A stretch of 34,372 bases of DNA from positions 1 through 34,372 of the forward strand of contig FR900997.1 of assembly GCA_000437915.1 (NCBI GenBank). The letters run 5' to 3'. This DNA comes from Subdoligranulum sp. CAG:314. GTDB lineage: Bacteria; Bacillota; Clostridia; Christensenellales; CAG-314. The translations under genes and the position numbers were made by a program. Numbering within the stretch: the first letter of the stretch is position 1; every line of letters begins with the position of its first letter. This document shows, piece after piece, positions 7,777 through 15,441 of this stretch. Under the pieces are notes generated by a model that saw nothing but the letters and a program-made list of their open reading frames with translations, was not told the origin of the DNA and did no database searches.

Positions 7777-8446
7777 CAGACTCAAAGAAAACAGCGATGA
7801 AAAATTGAGGATTTTTAATGCGAGGCTTATTCCCTCCGTTGCGTCTGAAAGGATTTTGGGAGTGCGCAGTCCCGTGGTAAAGGCGTTGGCAAAGGAATTT
7901 TACGGAAGCGGGGAGGCAAGTCTTTTTCTTTCGCAGACGCCGCATTTTTATTTGGAGGAAAACAATCTGCACGGCTGTCTTTTGTGCAACATAAAGGATT
8001 TTGACGCAGCGCTTGCAATGACGGAGGAATTTTTGCCTTTTATTGACAATTGGGCGACAAACGATATTACCGCCACGGGCATGAAAATTTTTTCGCGGAA
8101 CACGTCGGCGGTGAGAGGTTTTGTCGAAAGGTGGCTCAAAAGCGACAAAGCTTATACCGTGCGTTTCGGCATTGTGTGTCTGTTGTCTTATTTTCTCGGC
8201 GAGGCGTTTGAAGAAAGCGACCTGAATTTGCTTGCGTCGCTTAACGTAAAAAAAGAGTATTATGTCGATATGGCGGCGGCTTGGTATATCAGCGTCGCAT
8301 TGGTAAAAAAGTACGACGTTGCCGTCAAGACGCTCGAAAAGGGGATTTTCGACGTGTGGGTGCACAACAAAGCAATTTCAAAAGCATTGGAGAGCTTCAG
8401 AATAGACCTTGACAAAAAGAACTATTTGCGGACCTTGAAAAGATAA
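7763..8446 (+). CDS. DNA alkylation repair protein, AlkD-like HEAT-repeat DNA glycosylase
   Basis: This 227-residue all-helical protein is of the AlkD/AlkC type (PF08713), which excises alkylated purines such as 3- and 7-methyl adducts without base flipping. Family features visible are GVRSPVVKALAKEF near the N-terminus, a WATNDITATGMKIF segment, TVRFGIVCLLSYF, YYVDMAAAWYISVALVK, and the conserved tail HNKAISKALESFRI followed by a terminal basic stretch. The length is close to that of small AlkD proteins. It overlaps the trmB end by 14 bases, so the two are co-translated; a tRNA modifier with an alkylation-repair gene is a plausible housekeeping pair without a shared pathway. GGAGCC just inside trmB can act as its ribosome site. 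Confidence 0.88.
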   Translation: MTLLDRLKENSDEKLRIFNARLIPSVASERILGVRSPVVKALAKEFYGSGEASLFLSQTPHFYLEENNLHGCLLCNIKDFDAALAMTEEFLPFIDNWATNDITATGMKIFSRNTSAVRGFVERWLKSDKAYTVRFGIVCLLSYFLGEAFEESDLNLLASLNVKKEYYVDMAAAWYISVALVKKYDVAVKTLEKGIFDVWVHNKAISKALESFRIDLDKKNYLRTLKR

Positions 8447-8457
8447 AGGCGGCGATA

Positions 8458-8606
8458 AATTTGCCGCAGCGTCACAAAAGAGTTTAAATGAGCAAGAGAG
8501 AGAAAGAGAGACAAGCAAAAGGGCGAAAAGAAAACCGAAGCCGAAAAAAGGCTTCGGTTTTGTTGAGACAAAGGCGCAGTCTCTCTGGAGCGAATGATGG
8601 GAATCG
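8458..8606 (+). repeat. 149-bp direct repeat, copy 1, containing the tRNA-Gly 3' end
   Basis: This copy matches 8641-8788 with only a few substitutions and one-base indels. It holds a purine-rich stretch (AGAGAGAAAGAGAGAC), the hairpin ACCGAAGCC/GGCTTCGGT (8531-8561), and the last bases of the tRNA-Gly gene in reverse, TGGAGCGAATGATGGGAATCG. The homology breaks inside the T arm, so this copy has no functional tRNA. The hairpin probably terminates the alkD transcript. Confidence 0.9.
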
Positions 8607-8640
8607 CAAGGAGCGAAGCGACGGAATAGCAAGGCAAAGG

Positions 8641-8788
8641 AAATTTGCCGCAGCGTCACAAAAAAGTTTAAATGAACAAGAGAGAGAAAGAGAGACAAGC
8701 AAAAGGCGAAAAGAAAACCGAAGCCGAAAAAGGCTTCGGTTTTGTTGAGACAAAGGCGCAGTCTCTCTGGAGCGAATGATGGGAATCG
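8641..8788 (+). repeat. 149-bp direct repeat, copy 2, running into the intact tRNA-Gly
   Basis: This is the second copy, separated from the first by 34 bases (8607-8640). Its right end is the real 3' portion of the tRNA-Gly gene, so the original unit is the tRNA 3' end plus its terminator and flank, and copy 1 is the duplicate. I see no long ORF that makes sense in either copy. Confidence 0.9.
8714..8743 (-). terminator. tRNA-Gly terminator
   Basis: A twelve-pair stem, AAAACCGAAGCC/GGCTTCGGTTTT, has a six-base loop. On the minus strand it lies 25 bases past the tRNA CCA end and is followed by a T-rich run. Confidence 0.8.
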
Positions 8789-8841
8789 AACCCACAACTA
8801 AAGCTTGGGAAGCTTTCGTTTTGCCACTAAACTACATTCGC
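8768..8841 (-). tRNA. tRNA-Gly, anticodon CCC
   Basis: Read on the minus strand, the acceptor arms GCGAATG and CATTCGC pair fully, followed by discriminator T and an encoded CCA (8768-8770). The D arm has GTTT/AAAC. The anticodon stem AAAGC/GCTTT closes the loop TTCCCAA, giving anticodon CCC, which reads GGG glycine codons. The T arm is GTGGG-TTCGATT-CCCAT. Length with CCA is 74 nt. A consensus promoter lies directly upstream and a terminator directly downstream, so it is a single-gene transcript. Confidence 0.95.
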
Positions 8842-8854
8842 AGCTTTTCGATTT

Positions 8855-8883
8855 ATTATACAACAAATAATTTTTTTTGGCAA
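8855..8883 (-). promoter_or_regulatory. Promoter of tRNA-Gly
   Basis: On the minus strand: TTGCCA (8878-8883), a 17-bp A/T-rich spacer, and a perfect TATAAT (8855-8860), 14 bases before the tRNA 5' end. Confidence 0.85.
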
Positions 8884-8888
8884 CCGAT

Positions 8889-8935
8889 AGGACGGATTTT
8901 GTTCAAACAAAAAATCCGCCCTGTTTTTGTTTTTG
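8889..8935 (+). terminator. Possible terminator between tRNA-Gly and the collagen-like gene
   Basis: An imperfect stem AGGACGGATTTTGTT/AACAAAAAATCCGCCCT is followed by TTTTTGTTTTT. No gene ends just upstream on this strand, so it may stop read-through from alkD or the repeat region. Confidence 0.4.
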
Positions 8936-9039
8936 CGGACATGAAACCTTATAAAATATCGGACATAAAATATTAGTGGGAGTTTTTGCGAATATTATTT
9001 CGTTCCGCTCCGAAAATATTTTTAAAGAGGTTGTGTTAT

Positions 9040-10593
9040 ATGAGTTTTTGTGAATTTTTGGGAGGCTGCTGCGGCGGAAATAACAACAACTGCTGTCCTC
9101 CTCCCGCGCCCCCTCAACCCGTTTGCGTAGGCGTTGCGGGTCCAAGAGGACAGCGCGGCCCCGAAGGTCCCGTCGGTCCCCGCGGTCCTATCGGACTTAC
9201 CGGCGCTCCGGGCCCTCAAGGTCCCCAAGGACCGCAGGGTCCCATCGGTCCTCAGGGGCTTCCCGGAGCGACAGGTGCAACCGGAGCGCAGGGACCTCAG
9301 GGTATACAAGGAGCGACCGGAGCGACGGGAGCCACCGGCGCGACCGGTCCGACAGGCGCAACAGGCCCCGCAGGCTCGGGCGCGACAGGCGCAACAGGTC
9401 CTACTGGTCCCACCGGAGCCACAGGAGCAACTGGCGCGACAGGTCCCGCGGGAACAGGGGCTACGGGCGCCACGGGCGCCACGGGTGCGACAGGTCCTAT
9501 AGGTCCGACGGGACCTCAGGGAGTGCAGGGGCTTCAAGGTATTCAGGGCTTTGCGGGAGTCACGGGACCTACGGGAGCTACGGGCGCAACAGGTCCCGCA
9601 GGCACAGGTGCGACAGGCGCAACGGGTCCGACCGGTCCTACCGGTCCCACAGGTCCGACGGGACCTACCGGAGCAACTGGCGCGACAGGCTCTACCGGCC
9701 CGCAGGGCGTTCAGGGCTTGCAGGGTGTGCAGGGACCTACGGGCGCCACGGGCGCAACGGGTCCCGCAGGCACAGGCGGAGGACCGACAGGTCCGACTGG
9801 ACCCACAGGAGCAACGGGCGCCACAGGAGCTACGGGGGCTACCGGTGCAACAGGTCCCACGGGCGCCACGGGACCTACAGGTCCGACAGGCCCGACAGGC
9901 GACGCCGGCGCAATAGGACTTACCGGTGACACAGGAGCAACGGGACCTACCGGTGCAACGGGTGCAACAGGAGCGACAGGAGCTACCGGTCCGACAGGCG
10001 ATGCCGGAGCTGTGGGATTGACAGGTGACACGGGCCCCACGGGACCTACAGGCGCGACAGGTCCTACGGGACCTACCGGAGCAACGGGGGAGACCGGACC
10101 TACCGGTCCCACGGGGCCGACAGGGCCGACGGGACCAACGGGACCTACGGGAACAAACCCAATCACTCTTGCTTACAACTCGGGAGCTACAGCTGCCGAC
10201 TTGACTCCCGGCGAAGCGGGCGCGGAGCCAGAGTATCTCATCGTTTCGTCCGGTTTTACCAAAACGGTGACGGGCGCGCCGGGAGCGACCATTACACTCG
10301 ACGCCGCCAATTCAAACACTCCGATTGACGTGACTACGACGGGCACAATCGAGACCATAGCCTCGCACGCGACGGTGACGGCGCAGGCGGCGCTCAATAC
10401 GGCTGACGTTACTTTGAAGCTAAGACTTTATATTGCGACGAGCGGGTCAAACACCTTCTTTATATTGCGACGAGCGGTTCAAACACCTTCAATTATACGG
10501 GTACCGAATATGACTACACGCCAAACCTTACCGGAACGGTCAACGCCAACACTTTGCTTACGCTCAATCAAACAAACGTCGGTCAGGCTGTGA
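9040..10593 (+). CDS. Collagen-like surface/exosporium-type protein (frameshifted near its C-terminus)
   Basis: As read, this is 517 residues. The start at 9040 is preceded by AAAGAGGTTG. Residues 1-30 are Cys-rich (CEFLGGCCGG, NNNNCC, PPPAPPQP), a possible disulfide cross-linking head without a classical signal peptide. About 350 residues of Gly-X-Y triplets follow, first GPRGPQG types, then GAT/GPT-rich runs as in BclA-like bacterial collagens that are O-glycosylated on Thr. Three interruptions of the type GPAGTG break the triplet phase. After 10150 a beta-rich C-terminal trimerisation-like domain begins (TLAYNSGATAADLTPGEAG). A 32-bp tandem duplication (10426-10489) then shifts the frame, and the last ~35 residues are out of frame. 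Collapsing one copy gives a 542-residue protein ending at 10700. It is possibly a spore-coat/exosporium or cell-surface filament. Confidence 0.85.
   Translation: MSFCEFLGGCCGGNNNNCCPPPAPPQPVCVGVAGPRGQRGPEGPVGPRGPIGLTGAPGPQGPQGPQGPIGPQGLPGATGATGAQGPQGIQGATGATGATGATGPTGATGPAGSGATGATGPTGPTGATGATGATGPAGTGATGATGATGATGPIGPTGPQGVQGLQGIQGFAGVTGPTGATGATGPAGTGATGATGPTGPTGPTGPTGPTGATGATGSTGPQGVQGLQGVQGPTGATGATGPAGTGGGPTGPTGPTGATGATGATGATGATGPTGATGPTGPTGPTGDAGAIGLTGDTGATGPTGATGATGATGATGPTGDAGAVGLTGDTGPTGPTGATGPTGPTGATGETGPTGPTGPTGPTGPTGPTGTNPITLAYNSGATAADLTPGEAGAEPEYLIVSSGFTKTVTGAPGATITLDAANSNTPIDVTTTGTIETIASHATVTAQAALNTADVTLKLRLYIATSGSNTFFILRRAVQTPSIIRVPNMTTRQTLPERSTPTLCLRSIKQTSVRL
10426..10489 (+). repeat. 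32-bp tandem duplication causing a frameshift
   Basis: Copies at 10426-10457 and 10458-10489 differ at one base (AGCGGGTCA versus AGCGGTTCA, synonymous). Since 32 is not a multiple of three, the reading frame shifts by two. Confidence 0.95.
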
Positions 10594-10700
10594 CAGAGGG
10601 CGACAGGCTGCTGTTCGTGCTTGTTGCCGACGACAGTCAATCGCCCGCGACTTCGACTCCAATCAGCCTTGCTGTTTCCGCTTCGGTGGGAATAGAATAA
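10458..10700 (+). pseudogene. Displaced C-terminal end of the collagen-like protein
   Basis: In the frame restored by removing one 32-bp copy, this encodes IATSGSNTFNYTGTEYDYTP and continues through TLLTLNQTNVGQAVTEGDRL to SLAVSASVGIE and a TAA at 10698-10700. This resembles the C-terminal beta domain of clostridial BclA-like proteins, including the usual GDRLLFVLVA strand. It has no start codon or ribosome site of its own and is the true end of the gene at 9040. Confidence 0.8.
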
Positions 10701-10738
10701 ACGGCTGTCGTGAGACTCCTTGCGCGATTTAAAGCGAC

Positions 10739-10767
10739 AAAAAAGCCCCCGAAAATCGGGGGCTTTT
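10739..10767. terminator. Bidirectional terminator between the collagen-like and PFOR genes
   Basis: The stem AAAAGCCCCCGA/TCGGGGGCTTTT (10741-10752 with 10756-10767) has A and T runs on either side. It serves the convergent genes ending at 10700 and 10776. Confidence 0.9.
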
Positions 10768-10775
10768 GAAATTTA

Positions 10776-13700
10776 TCAGTCGTTTTGTCCGAGATGCTGA
10801 TATTTTTTCACGCGCTCTTTGGCTTCTTCTTCCGCTCTTTCAAACAGTTTTTCCGCAATTTCGGGTTTTGTTTTGAGCAGGCTTGTGTAACGCGTTTCTT
10901 TGCGCAAAAATTCCTGATAGCTGCCGGTAGGCTCTTTGCTGTCCATAATGAAAGGATTTTTGCCTTCCTCGGCGAGCGCGGGATTGTAGCGATAAAGCTG
11001 CCAATATCCGCAGTCTACGGCTTCCTTGATGATTTGCTGAGGGTTGGACATATCGATGCCGTGATTTATGCAGGGAGCGTAAGCTATAATCAGGGACGGT
11101 CCGTGATATGCTTCCGCTTCTGACACCGCTTTGACCAGCTGGTTCATGTTTGCGCCCATGCCCACCTGCGCCACGTAAACGTAGCCGTAGGACATTGCCA
11201 TCATGCCCAAATCCTTTTTCTTGATGCGTTTTCCCGCCGCGGCAAACTTGGCGACCGCGCCGGTAGGGGACGCTTTGCTTGCCTGACCGCCCGTATTGGA
11301 ATAAACCTCGGTGTCGAGAACGAGCACGTTTACGTCTTCGCCGCTTGCAAGCACGTGGTCGAGTCCGCCGTAGCCGATGTCGTAAGCCCAACCGTCGCCG
11401 CCGAAAATCCATACGGATTTTTTGACGAGGCAGTCCTCCATCTTGGCAAGCTCGTTTGCTATCGGTCTGACTTTTCCTCTGGCGTTTTCTATAATCTCGG
11501 TTTTTACAGCCTGCGCGGCTTTTTTGCTGCCTTCCGCATCGAATTTGTTGTCAAGCCACAGCTTTGCGGCAACTTTCATTTTTGCCGTGCCGATTTCAAG
11601 CACCTGATTGAGCAGGTCTGTGACCTTGTTTCTGCGTTGCAGGTATGCGAGGTTGATGCCGAATCCGAATTCCGCGTTGTCCTCGAACAGGCTGTTCGCC
11701 CATGCGGGACCGTGACCGTCCTTATTGGTGGTGTAGGGGCACGTGGGCGCGCTGCCGCCGTAAATGGAGGAGCAGCCCGTAGCGTTTGCGATGACCATTC
11801 TGTCGCCGAACAGCTGTGTTATCAGCTTGACGTAAGGCGTTTCGCCGCAGCCGGCGCACGCTCCTGAAAATTCAAACAGAGGCTGCTCGAACTGGCTGCC
11901 TTTGACGGAGAATTTGTTGAGTCCGCTTTCCACCTGACGAACCTTTTCGGCAAATTCCCAATTTTCCGTTTCGTTGACTTTGTCCGCGGGAGTCATGACC
12001 AAAGCCTTCTGCTTTGCGGGGCAGACGTTGGCGCAGCTTCCGCAGCCCGTGCAATCGAGGGGAGAAACCTGTATTCTGTATTTGGCTCCCTTGACTCCCG
12101 TCGCGGGCTTGGTTACAAATCCGTCGGGCGTCTTTTCGTTTTCGTCTATGAGCACGGGACGTATGCAGGCGTGAGGGCAGACAAGGCTGCACTGGTTGCA
12201 CTGAATGCAGTTTTCGCTCTGCCATACGGGAACTTCGACGGCTATTCCGCGTTTTTCAAACTTTGTGGTGCCTGTGGGCACTACTCCGCTGACGTTGAAG
12301 GCGCTCACGGGCAAAGTATTGCCTTTTTGAGCTATTATCGGTCTGATAAAGGATTCGTAATATTGATTGTCGGTGACTTCGGGAAGCGCCGCGCCCTTGT
12401 CGGTGGTTGCCCACTCTGCGGGCACTTTGACCTCGTGCAGTCCTTTTATAGCGTTTTCGATTGCCGCGTTGTTGGCGTTGACAACCTTTTCGCCTTTTTT
12501 GCCGTATGTTTTGAGAACAGCCGCCTTCATGTATTTTTCGGCTTCCTCATAGGGGATTATGTTGGCAAGCTTGAAAAACGCCGCCTGCATAACCATGTTG
12601 GTGGATTTGGCGCTGCCCGACTCTTTGGCGATTTTCAGTCCGTCGATTGTGTAGAATTTAAGATGCTTTTGCGCAATCTGGTTTTTGACGAAAGCGGGCA
12701 GTTCTTTTTCCAACTCGCTGTCGCTCCACGAGCAGTTGAGCAGGAAGGTGCCTCCCTCTTTGGCTTCGCCGAGCATATCGTAGCGGGTAACATAAGAGGA
12801 GTTGTGGCAGGCGATGAACTCCGCCTGGTCTATGAGATAGCTTGACTTGATGGGGCTTTTGCCGAATCTCAGGTGGGAAATGGTGATGCCGCCTGATTTT
12901 TTGGAGTCGTACTCGAAGTAACCCTGAGCGTAAAGGTCGGTGTGGTCGCCGATAATCTTTATGCTGTTTTTGTTGGCGCCGACTGTGCCGTCGCTGCCGA
13001 GACCGTAGAACTTGCAGCGCGTCGTGCCCTCGGGAGCCACGTCTATCATTTCGTCTATGGCAAGAGAGGTGCGCGTAACGTCGTCGTTTATGCCCACCGT
13101 GAAGTGGTTCATGGGTTTTTCGCTGTCGAGGTTCTTGTAAACGGCGTTTATCATGGAAGGAGTGAACTCCTTGCTTCCGAGACCGTAGCGTCCGCCCACG
13201 ACAACCTTGCCGCGCAGCTTGCCCGTTTCGCTGAGCGCCGTAACGACGTCGAGGTAGAGGGGTTCGCCCAAGCTGCCCGCTTCCTTCGTTCTGTCAAGCA
13301 CGGCGATTTTCTTGACCGTTTTGGGCAAGGCTCTGACAAATCTTTCCGCGCTGAAAGGACGGTAAAGTCTGACTTTGAGCACGCCCACCTTTTCTCCTCT
13401 GCGCGTGAGGTAATTGACCGTTTCTTCCGCCGCGTCCGCGCCGCTGCCCATGAGTATGATGACCTTGTCCGCGTCGGGCGCTCCGACATAGTCGAAAAGG
13501 TGGTACTCTCTGCCCGTGAGTTTGGACACCTGCTTCATATATTTTTCCACGATTGCGGGAGTTGCCATATAGTATTTGTTTGCGGCTTCCCTGTTCTGGA
13601 AATAAATATCGGGGTTCTGCGCCGTGCCCTGCAACTGAGGATGCTCGGGATTGAGCGCGCGTCTTCTGAATTCGTCGACGTATTCCGTTTTGAGCAGCTT

Positions 13701-14270
13701 AGCCATGTCGGCATAGTCTATGGCGTCGATTTTGCTTACCTCGTGGCTTGTTCTGAAACCGTCGAAGAAGTGCAGGAAGGGCACCTTTGCTTCAAGAGTG
13801 GACAGGTGCGCGACAAGCGCGAGGTCCATGGCTTCCTGAACGCTGTTGGAGGCGAGCAACGCAAAGCCCGTCTGACGGCACGCCATAACGTCCTGATGGT
13901 CTCCGAATATGGACAGCGCATGCGCGGCGAGGGCGCGTGCCGAAACGTGGAAAACGCAGGGCAGCATTTCGCCGGCGATTTTGTACATATTGGGAATCAT
14001 GAGCAGAAGTCCCTGACTTGCCGTAAAGGTCGTTGTCAGAGCGCCTCCGACGAGAGAGCCGTGCACCGCTCCCGCGGCGCCTGCCTCAGACTGCATTTCG
14101 GCTATTTTGATTTGCTGTCCGAACAGGTTTTTTCTGCCTGCCGCGCCCCATTCGTCGGCGATTTCCGCCATGGGGGAAGAGGGCGTGATAGGGTAGATTG
14201 CGGCAACGTCGGAAAAGGCGTATGCCACGTGGCTGGCGGCGGTATTGCCGTCTATTGTGATTTTGGTCAT
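10776..14270 (-). CDS. nifJ: Pyruvate:ferredoxin (flavodoxin) oxidoreductase, single-chain
   Basis: This 1164-residue cytosolic enzyme oxidises pyruvate with CoA to acetyl-CoA, CO2 and reduced ferredoxin, central to anaerobic clostridial fermentation. Domains appear in the usual order. The N-terminal pyrimidine-binding domain has YPITPSSPMAE (~21-31). Next come the transketolase C-terminal-like domain II and the gamma domain. Two 4Fe-4S motifs follow: CIQCNQCSLVCPHAC (~685) and CTGCGSCANVCPA (~742). The TPP-binding domain starts with CAGCGETPYVKL and ANATGCSSIYGGSAPTCPYT, and contains GDGWAYDIGYGGLDHVL and EVYSNTGGQ, with the Cys residues that bind the proximal cluster. The length is normal for PFOR. 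The start has GGAGGACAT upstream. The gene is monocistronic, with its own consensus promoter and terminator. Confidence 0.97.
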   Translation of the reverse strand: MTKITIDGNTAASHVAYAFSDVAAIYPITPSSPMAEIADEWGAAGRKNLFGQQIKIAEMQSEAGAAGAVHGSLVGGALTTTFTASQGLLLMIPNMYKIAGEMLPCVFHVSARALAAHALSIFGDHQDVMACRQTGFALLASNSVQEAMDLALVAHLSTLEAKVPFLHFFDGFRTSHEVSKIDAIDYADMAKLLKTEYVDEFRRRALNPEHPQLQGTAQNPDIYFQNREAANKYYMATPAIVEKYMKQVSKLTGREYHLFDYVGAPDADKVIILMGSGADAAEETVNYLTRRGEKVGVLKVRLYRPFSAERFVRALPKTVKKIAVLDRTKEAGSLGEPLYLDVVTALSETGKLRGKVVVGGRYGLGSKEFTPSMINAVYKNLDSEKPMNHFTVGINDDVTRTSLAIDEMIDVAPEGTTRCKFYGLGSDGTVGANKNSIKIIGDHTDLYAQGYFEYDSKKSGGITISHLRFGKSPIKSSYLIDQAEFIACHNSSYVTRYDMLGEAKEGGTFLLNCSWSDSELEKELPAFVKNQIAQKHLKFYTIDGLKIAKESGSAKSTNMVMQAAFFKLANIIPYEEAEKYMKAAVLKTYGKKGEKVVNANNAAIENAIKGLHEVKVPAEWATTDKGAALPEVTDNQYYESFIRPIIAQKGNTLPVSAFNVSGVVPTGTTKFEKRGIAVEVPVWQSENCIQCNQCSLVCPHACIRPVLIDENEKTPDGFVTKPATGVKGAKYRIQVSPLDCTGCGSCANVCPAKQKALVMTPADKVNETENWEFAEKVRQVESGLNKFSVKGSQFEQPLFEFSGACAGCGETPYVKLITQLFGDRMVIANATGCSSIYGGSAPTCPYTTNKDGHGPAWANSLFEDNAEFGFGINLAYLQRRNKVTDLLNQVLEIGTAKMKVAAKLWLDNKFDAEGSKKAAQAVKTEIIENARGKVRPIANELAKMEDCLVKKSVWIFGGDGWAYDIGYGGLDHVLASGEDVNVLVLDTEVYSNTGGQASKASPTGAVAKFAAAGKRIKKKDLGMMAMSYGYVYVAQVGMGANMNQLVKAVSEAEAYHGPSLIIAYAPCINHGIDMSNPQQIIKEAVDCGYWQLYRYNPALAEEGKNPFIMDSKEPTGSYQEFLRKETRYTSLLKTKPEIAEKLFERAEEEAKERVKKYQHLGQND

Positions 14271-14329
14271 TATATGTCCTCCGTAAAAATTTTTACATGA
14301 AAAACGGTTGCCCGCAAGGCACCGTTAAA

Positions 14330-14358
14330 ATTATATAGTTTCGGGCGGGTTTAGTCAA
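14330..14358 (-). promoter_or_regulatory. Promoter of the PFOR gene
   Basis: On the minus strand: TTGACT (14353-14358), 17 bp, and a perfect TATAAT (14330-14335). The mRNA would begin close to an imperfect hairpin (ACGGT...ACCGT, 14303-14325), which may stabilise its 5' end. Confidence 0.85.
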
Positions 14359-14502
14359 TCGTTTTGCGGGAAACGCGGCGACAATTTTGCTTTTTGGCGA
14401 AAGTAAAGACGTCGGAGAGGGAACCGACCGCGGGGTCGGAATAACGGCGCCCGAAAACGCGCGGCTTTTAAAGCGCAAGGCTTCTTTTTTTGTCGGGTTT
14501 TG

Positions 14503-14532
14503 TTGACTAACCGAGAGGAAAAATGATATACT
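14503..14532 (+). promoter_or_regulatory. Promoter of the ecfA1-ecfA2-ecfT-truA operon
   Basis: TTGACT (14503-14508), 18 bp, and TATACT (14527-14532) preceded by TGa. The stretch 14271-14568 otherwise holds only the divergent PFOR promoter. Confidence 0.75.
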
Positions 14533-14568
14533 GAAAAACAGCGTAAAAAATGCTGCGGAAATATTAAA

Positions 14569-15441
14569 ATGACGGAAGAAAGAAAGGTTATCATCAGGCT
14601 GGAAAACGTGACCTACAAATATAAGGTCTATCAGGACGACGGCGCGCCCCCCACAGAGGAAAAGGGCGTGCAGAATGTCAGTCTGGAAATATTTGAAGGA
14701 GAGTTTCTTGCTCTGGTCGGGCACAACGGCAGCGGCAAAAGCACTCTTGCAAAGCTGCTCAACGGGCTTTTGCTTGCGCAGTCGGGAGAGGTTTGCGTCG
14801 ACGGGTTGAATCCCAAGGTGAAAAAAGAGCTTTACAAAATACGCGAGCAGGTCGGAATGGTGTTTCAGAATCCCGACAATCAGATGATAGCGTCCATTGT
14901 GGAGGACGATATCGCTTTCGGACCGGAAAACCTCGGAGTGCCGCGCGAGGAAATCGTAGAGAGGGTGGAGGGCGCGTTGGAATCCGTAGGCATGAGCGAA
15001 TATCACGACAAGACGCCCACAAAGCTTTCGGGCGGGCAGAAGCAGCGCATCGCAATAGCGGGCGTGCTTGCCATACGTCCGCGCGTTCTTGTGCTGGACG
15101 AGGCGACGTCAATGCTCGACCCGCAGGGGAGAAAAGACGTTATGGACACGGTAAAACGCTTAAACCGCGAGGGCATAACGGTGGTGGCGATTACGCACTT
15201 CATGGACGAGGTTACTGAAGCCGACCGCGTGGCGGTGTTAAGCGAGGGAGAACTGGTTATGCAGGGCGCTCCGCGGGAAATTTTTAAGGAAAAGGACAAG
15301 CTTCACGGCTACGGTCTTGACGTGCCGAGAAGCGTGGCGCTTTCACACGAGCTTTTTAGCGCGGGGCTTGAAATCGAGCCTGCGATTTTCGACGTTGACG
15401 AATTGGGAGACGAGATATGCCGATTGCTGTCAGACAACTGA
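14569..15441 (+). CDS. ecfA1: ECF transporter ATP-binding protein EcfA1
   Basis: This 290-residue ATPase is one subunit of the energy-coupling-factor module that drives vitamin or metal uptake with exchangeable S components. Walker A is GHNGSGKST (~52-60), the Q loop QNPDNQM, the signature LSGGQKQRIAIAGVLA and Walker B VLVLDEATSMLD, followed by the H-loop AITHFMDE. The C-terminal extension after GYGLDVPRSVALSHEL is typical of EcfA1. It overlaps ecfA2 by 25 bases. Its start has only a weak ribosome site (GCGGAAA). No S-component gene is in the window, so this is a shared (group II) module. Confidence 0.95.
   Translation: MTEERKVIIRLENVTYKYKVYQDDGAPPTEEKGVQNVSLEIFEGEFLALVGHNGSGKSTLAKLLNGLLLAQSGEVCVDGLNPKVKKELYKIREQVGMVFQNPDNQMIASIVEDDIAFGPENLGVPREEIVERVEGALESVGMSEYHDKTPTKLSGGQKQRIAIAGVLAIRPRVLVLDEATSMLDPQGRKDVMDTVKRLNREGITVVAITHFMDEVTEADRVAVLSEGELVMQGAPREIFKEKDKLHGYGLDVPRSVALSHELFSAGLEIEPAIFDVDELGDEICRLLSDN

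Noticed and set aside
8488..8748. Arg/Lys-rich open frame within the repeat pair
   Set aside because: Generated by purine-rich repeats (AGAGAGAAAG); no ribosome site and it spans a duplicated terminator.
8458..8788. CRISPR or insertion-sequence interpretation of the 149-bp repeat pair
   Set aside because: Only two copies, no terminal inverted repeats and no transposase; the content is a tRNA 3' end and its terminator.
9150..10160. Possible CRISPR-like or satellite repeat array
   Set aside because: The short 9-18 bp periodicity is explained by collagen triplet codons; there are no regular spacers.
9711..10166. Minus-strand proline/valine-rich open frame (PVGPVAPV repeats)
   Set aside because: Mirror image of the Gly-X-Y coding repeat, not a gene.
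12942..14300. 452-codon open frame on the plus strand opposite PFOR
   Set aside because: PFOR is unmistakable on the other strand. This frame is low in recognisable motifs and crosses the PFOR start region.
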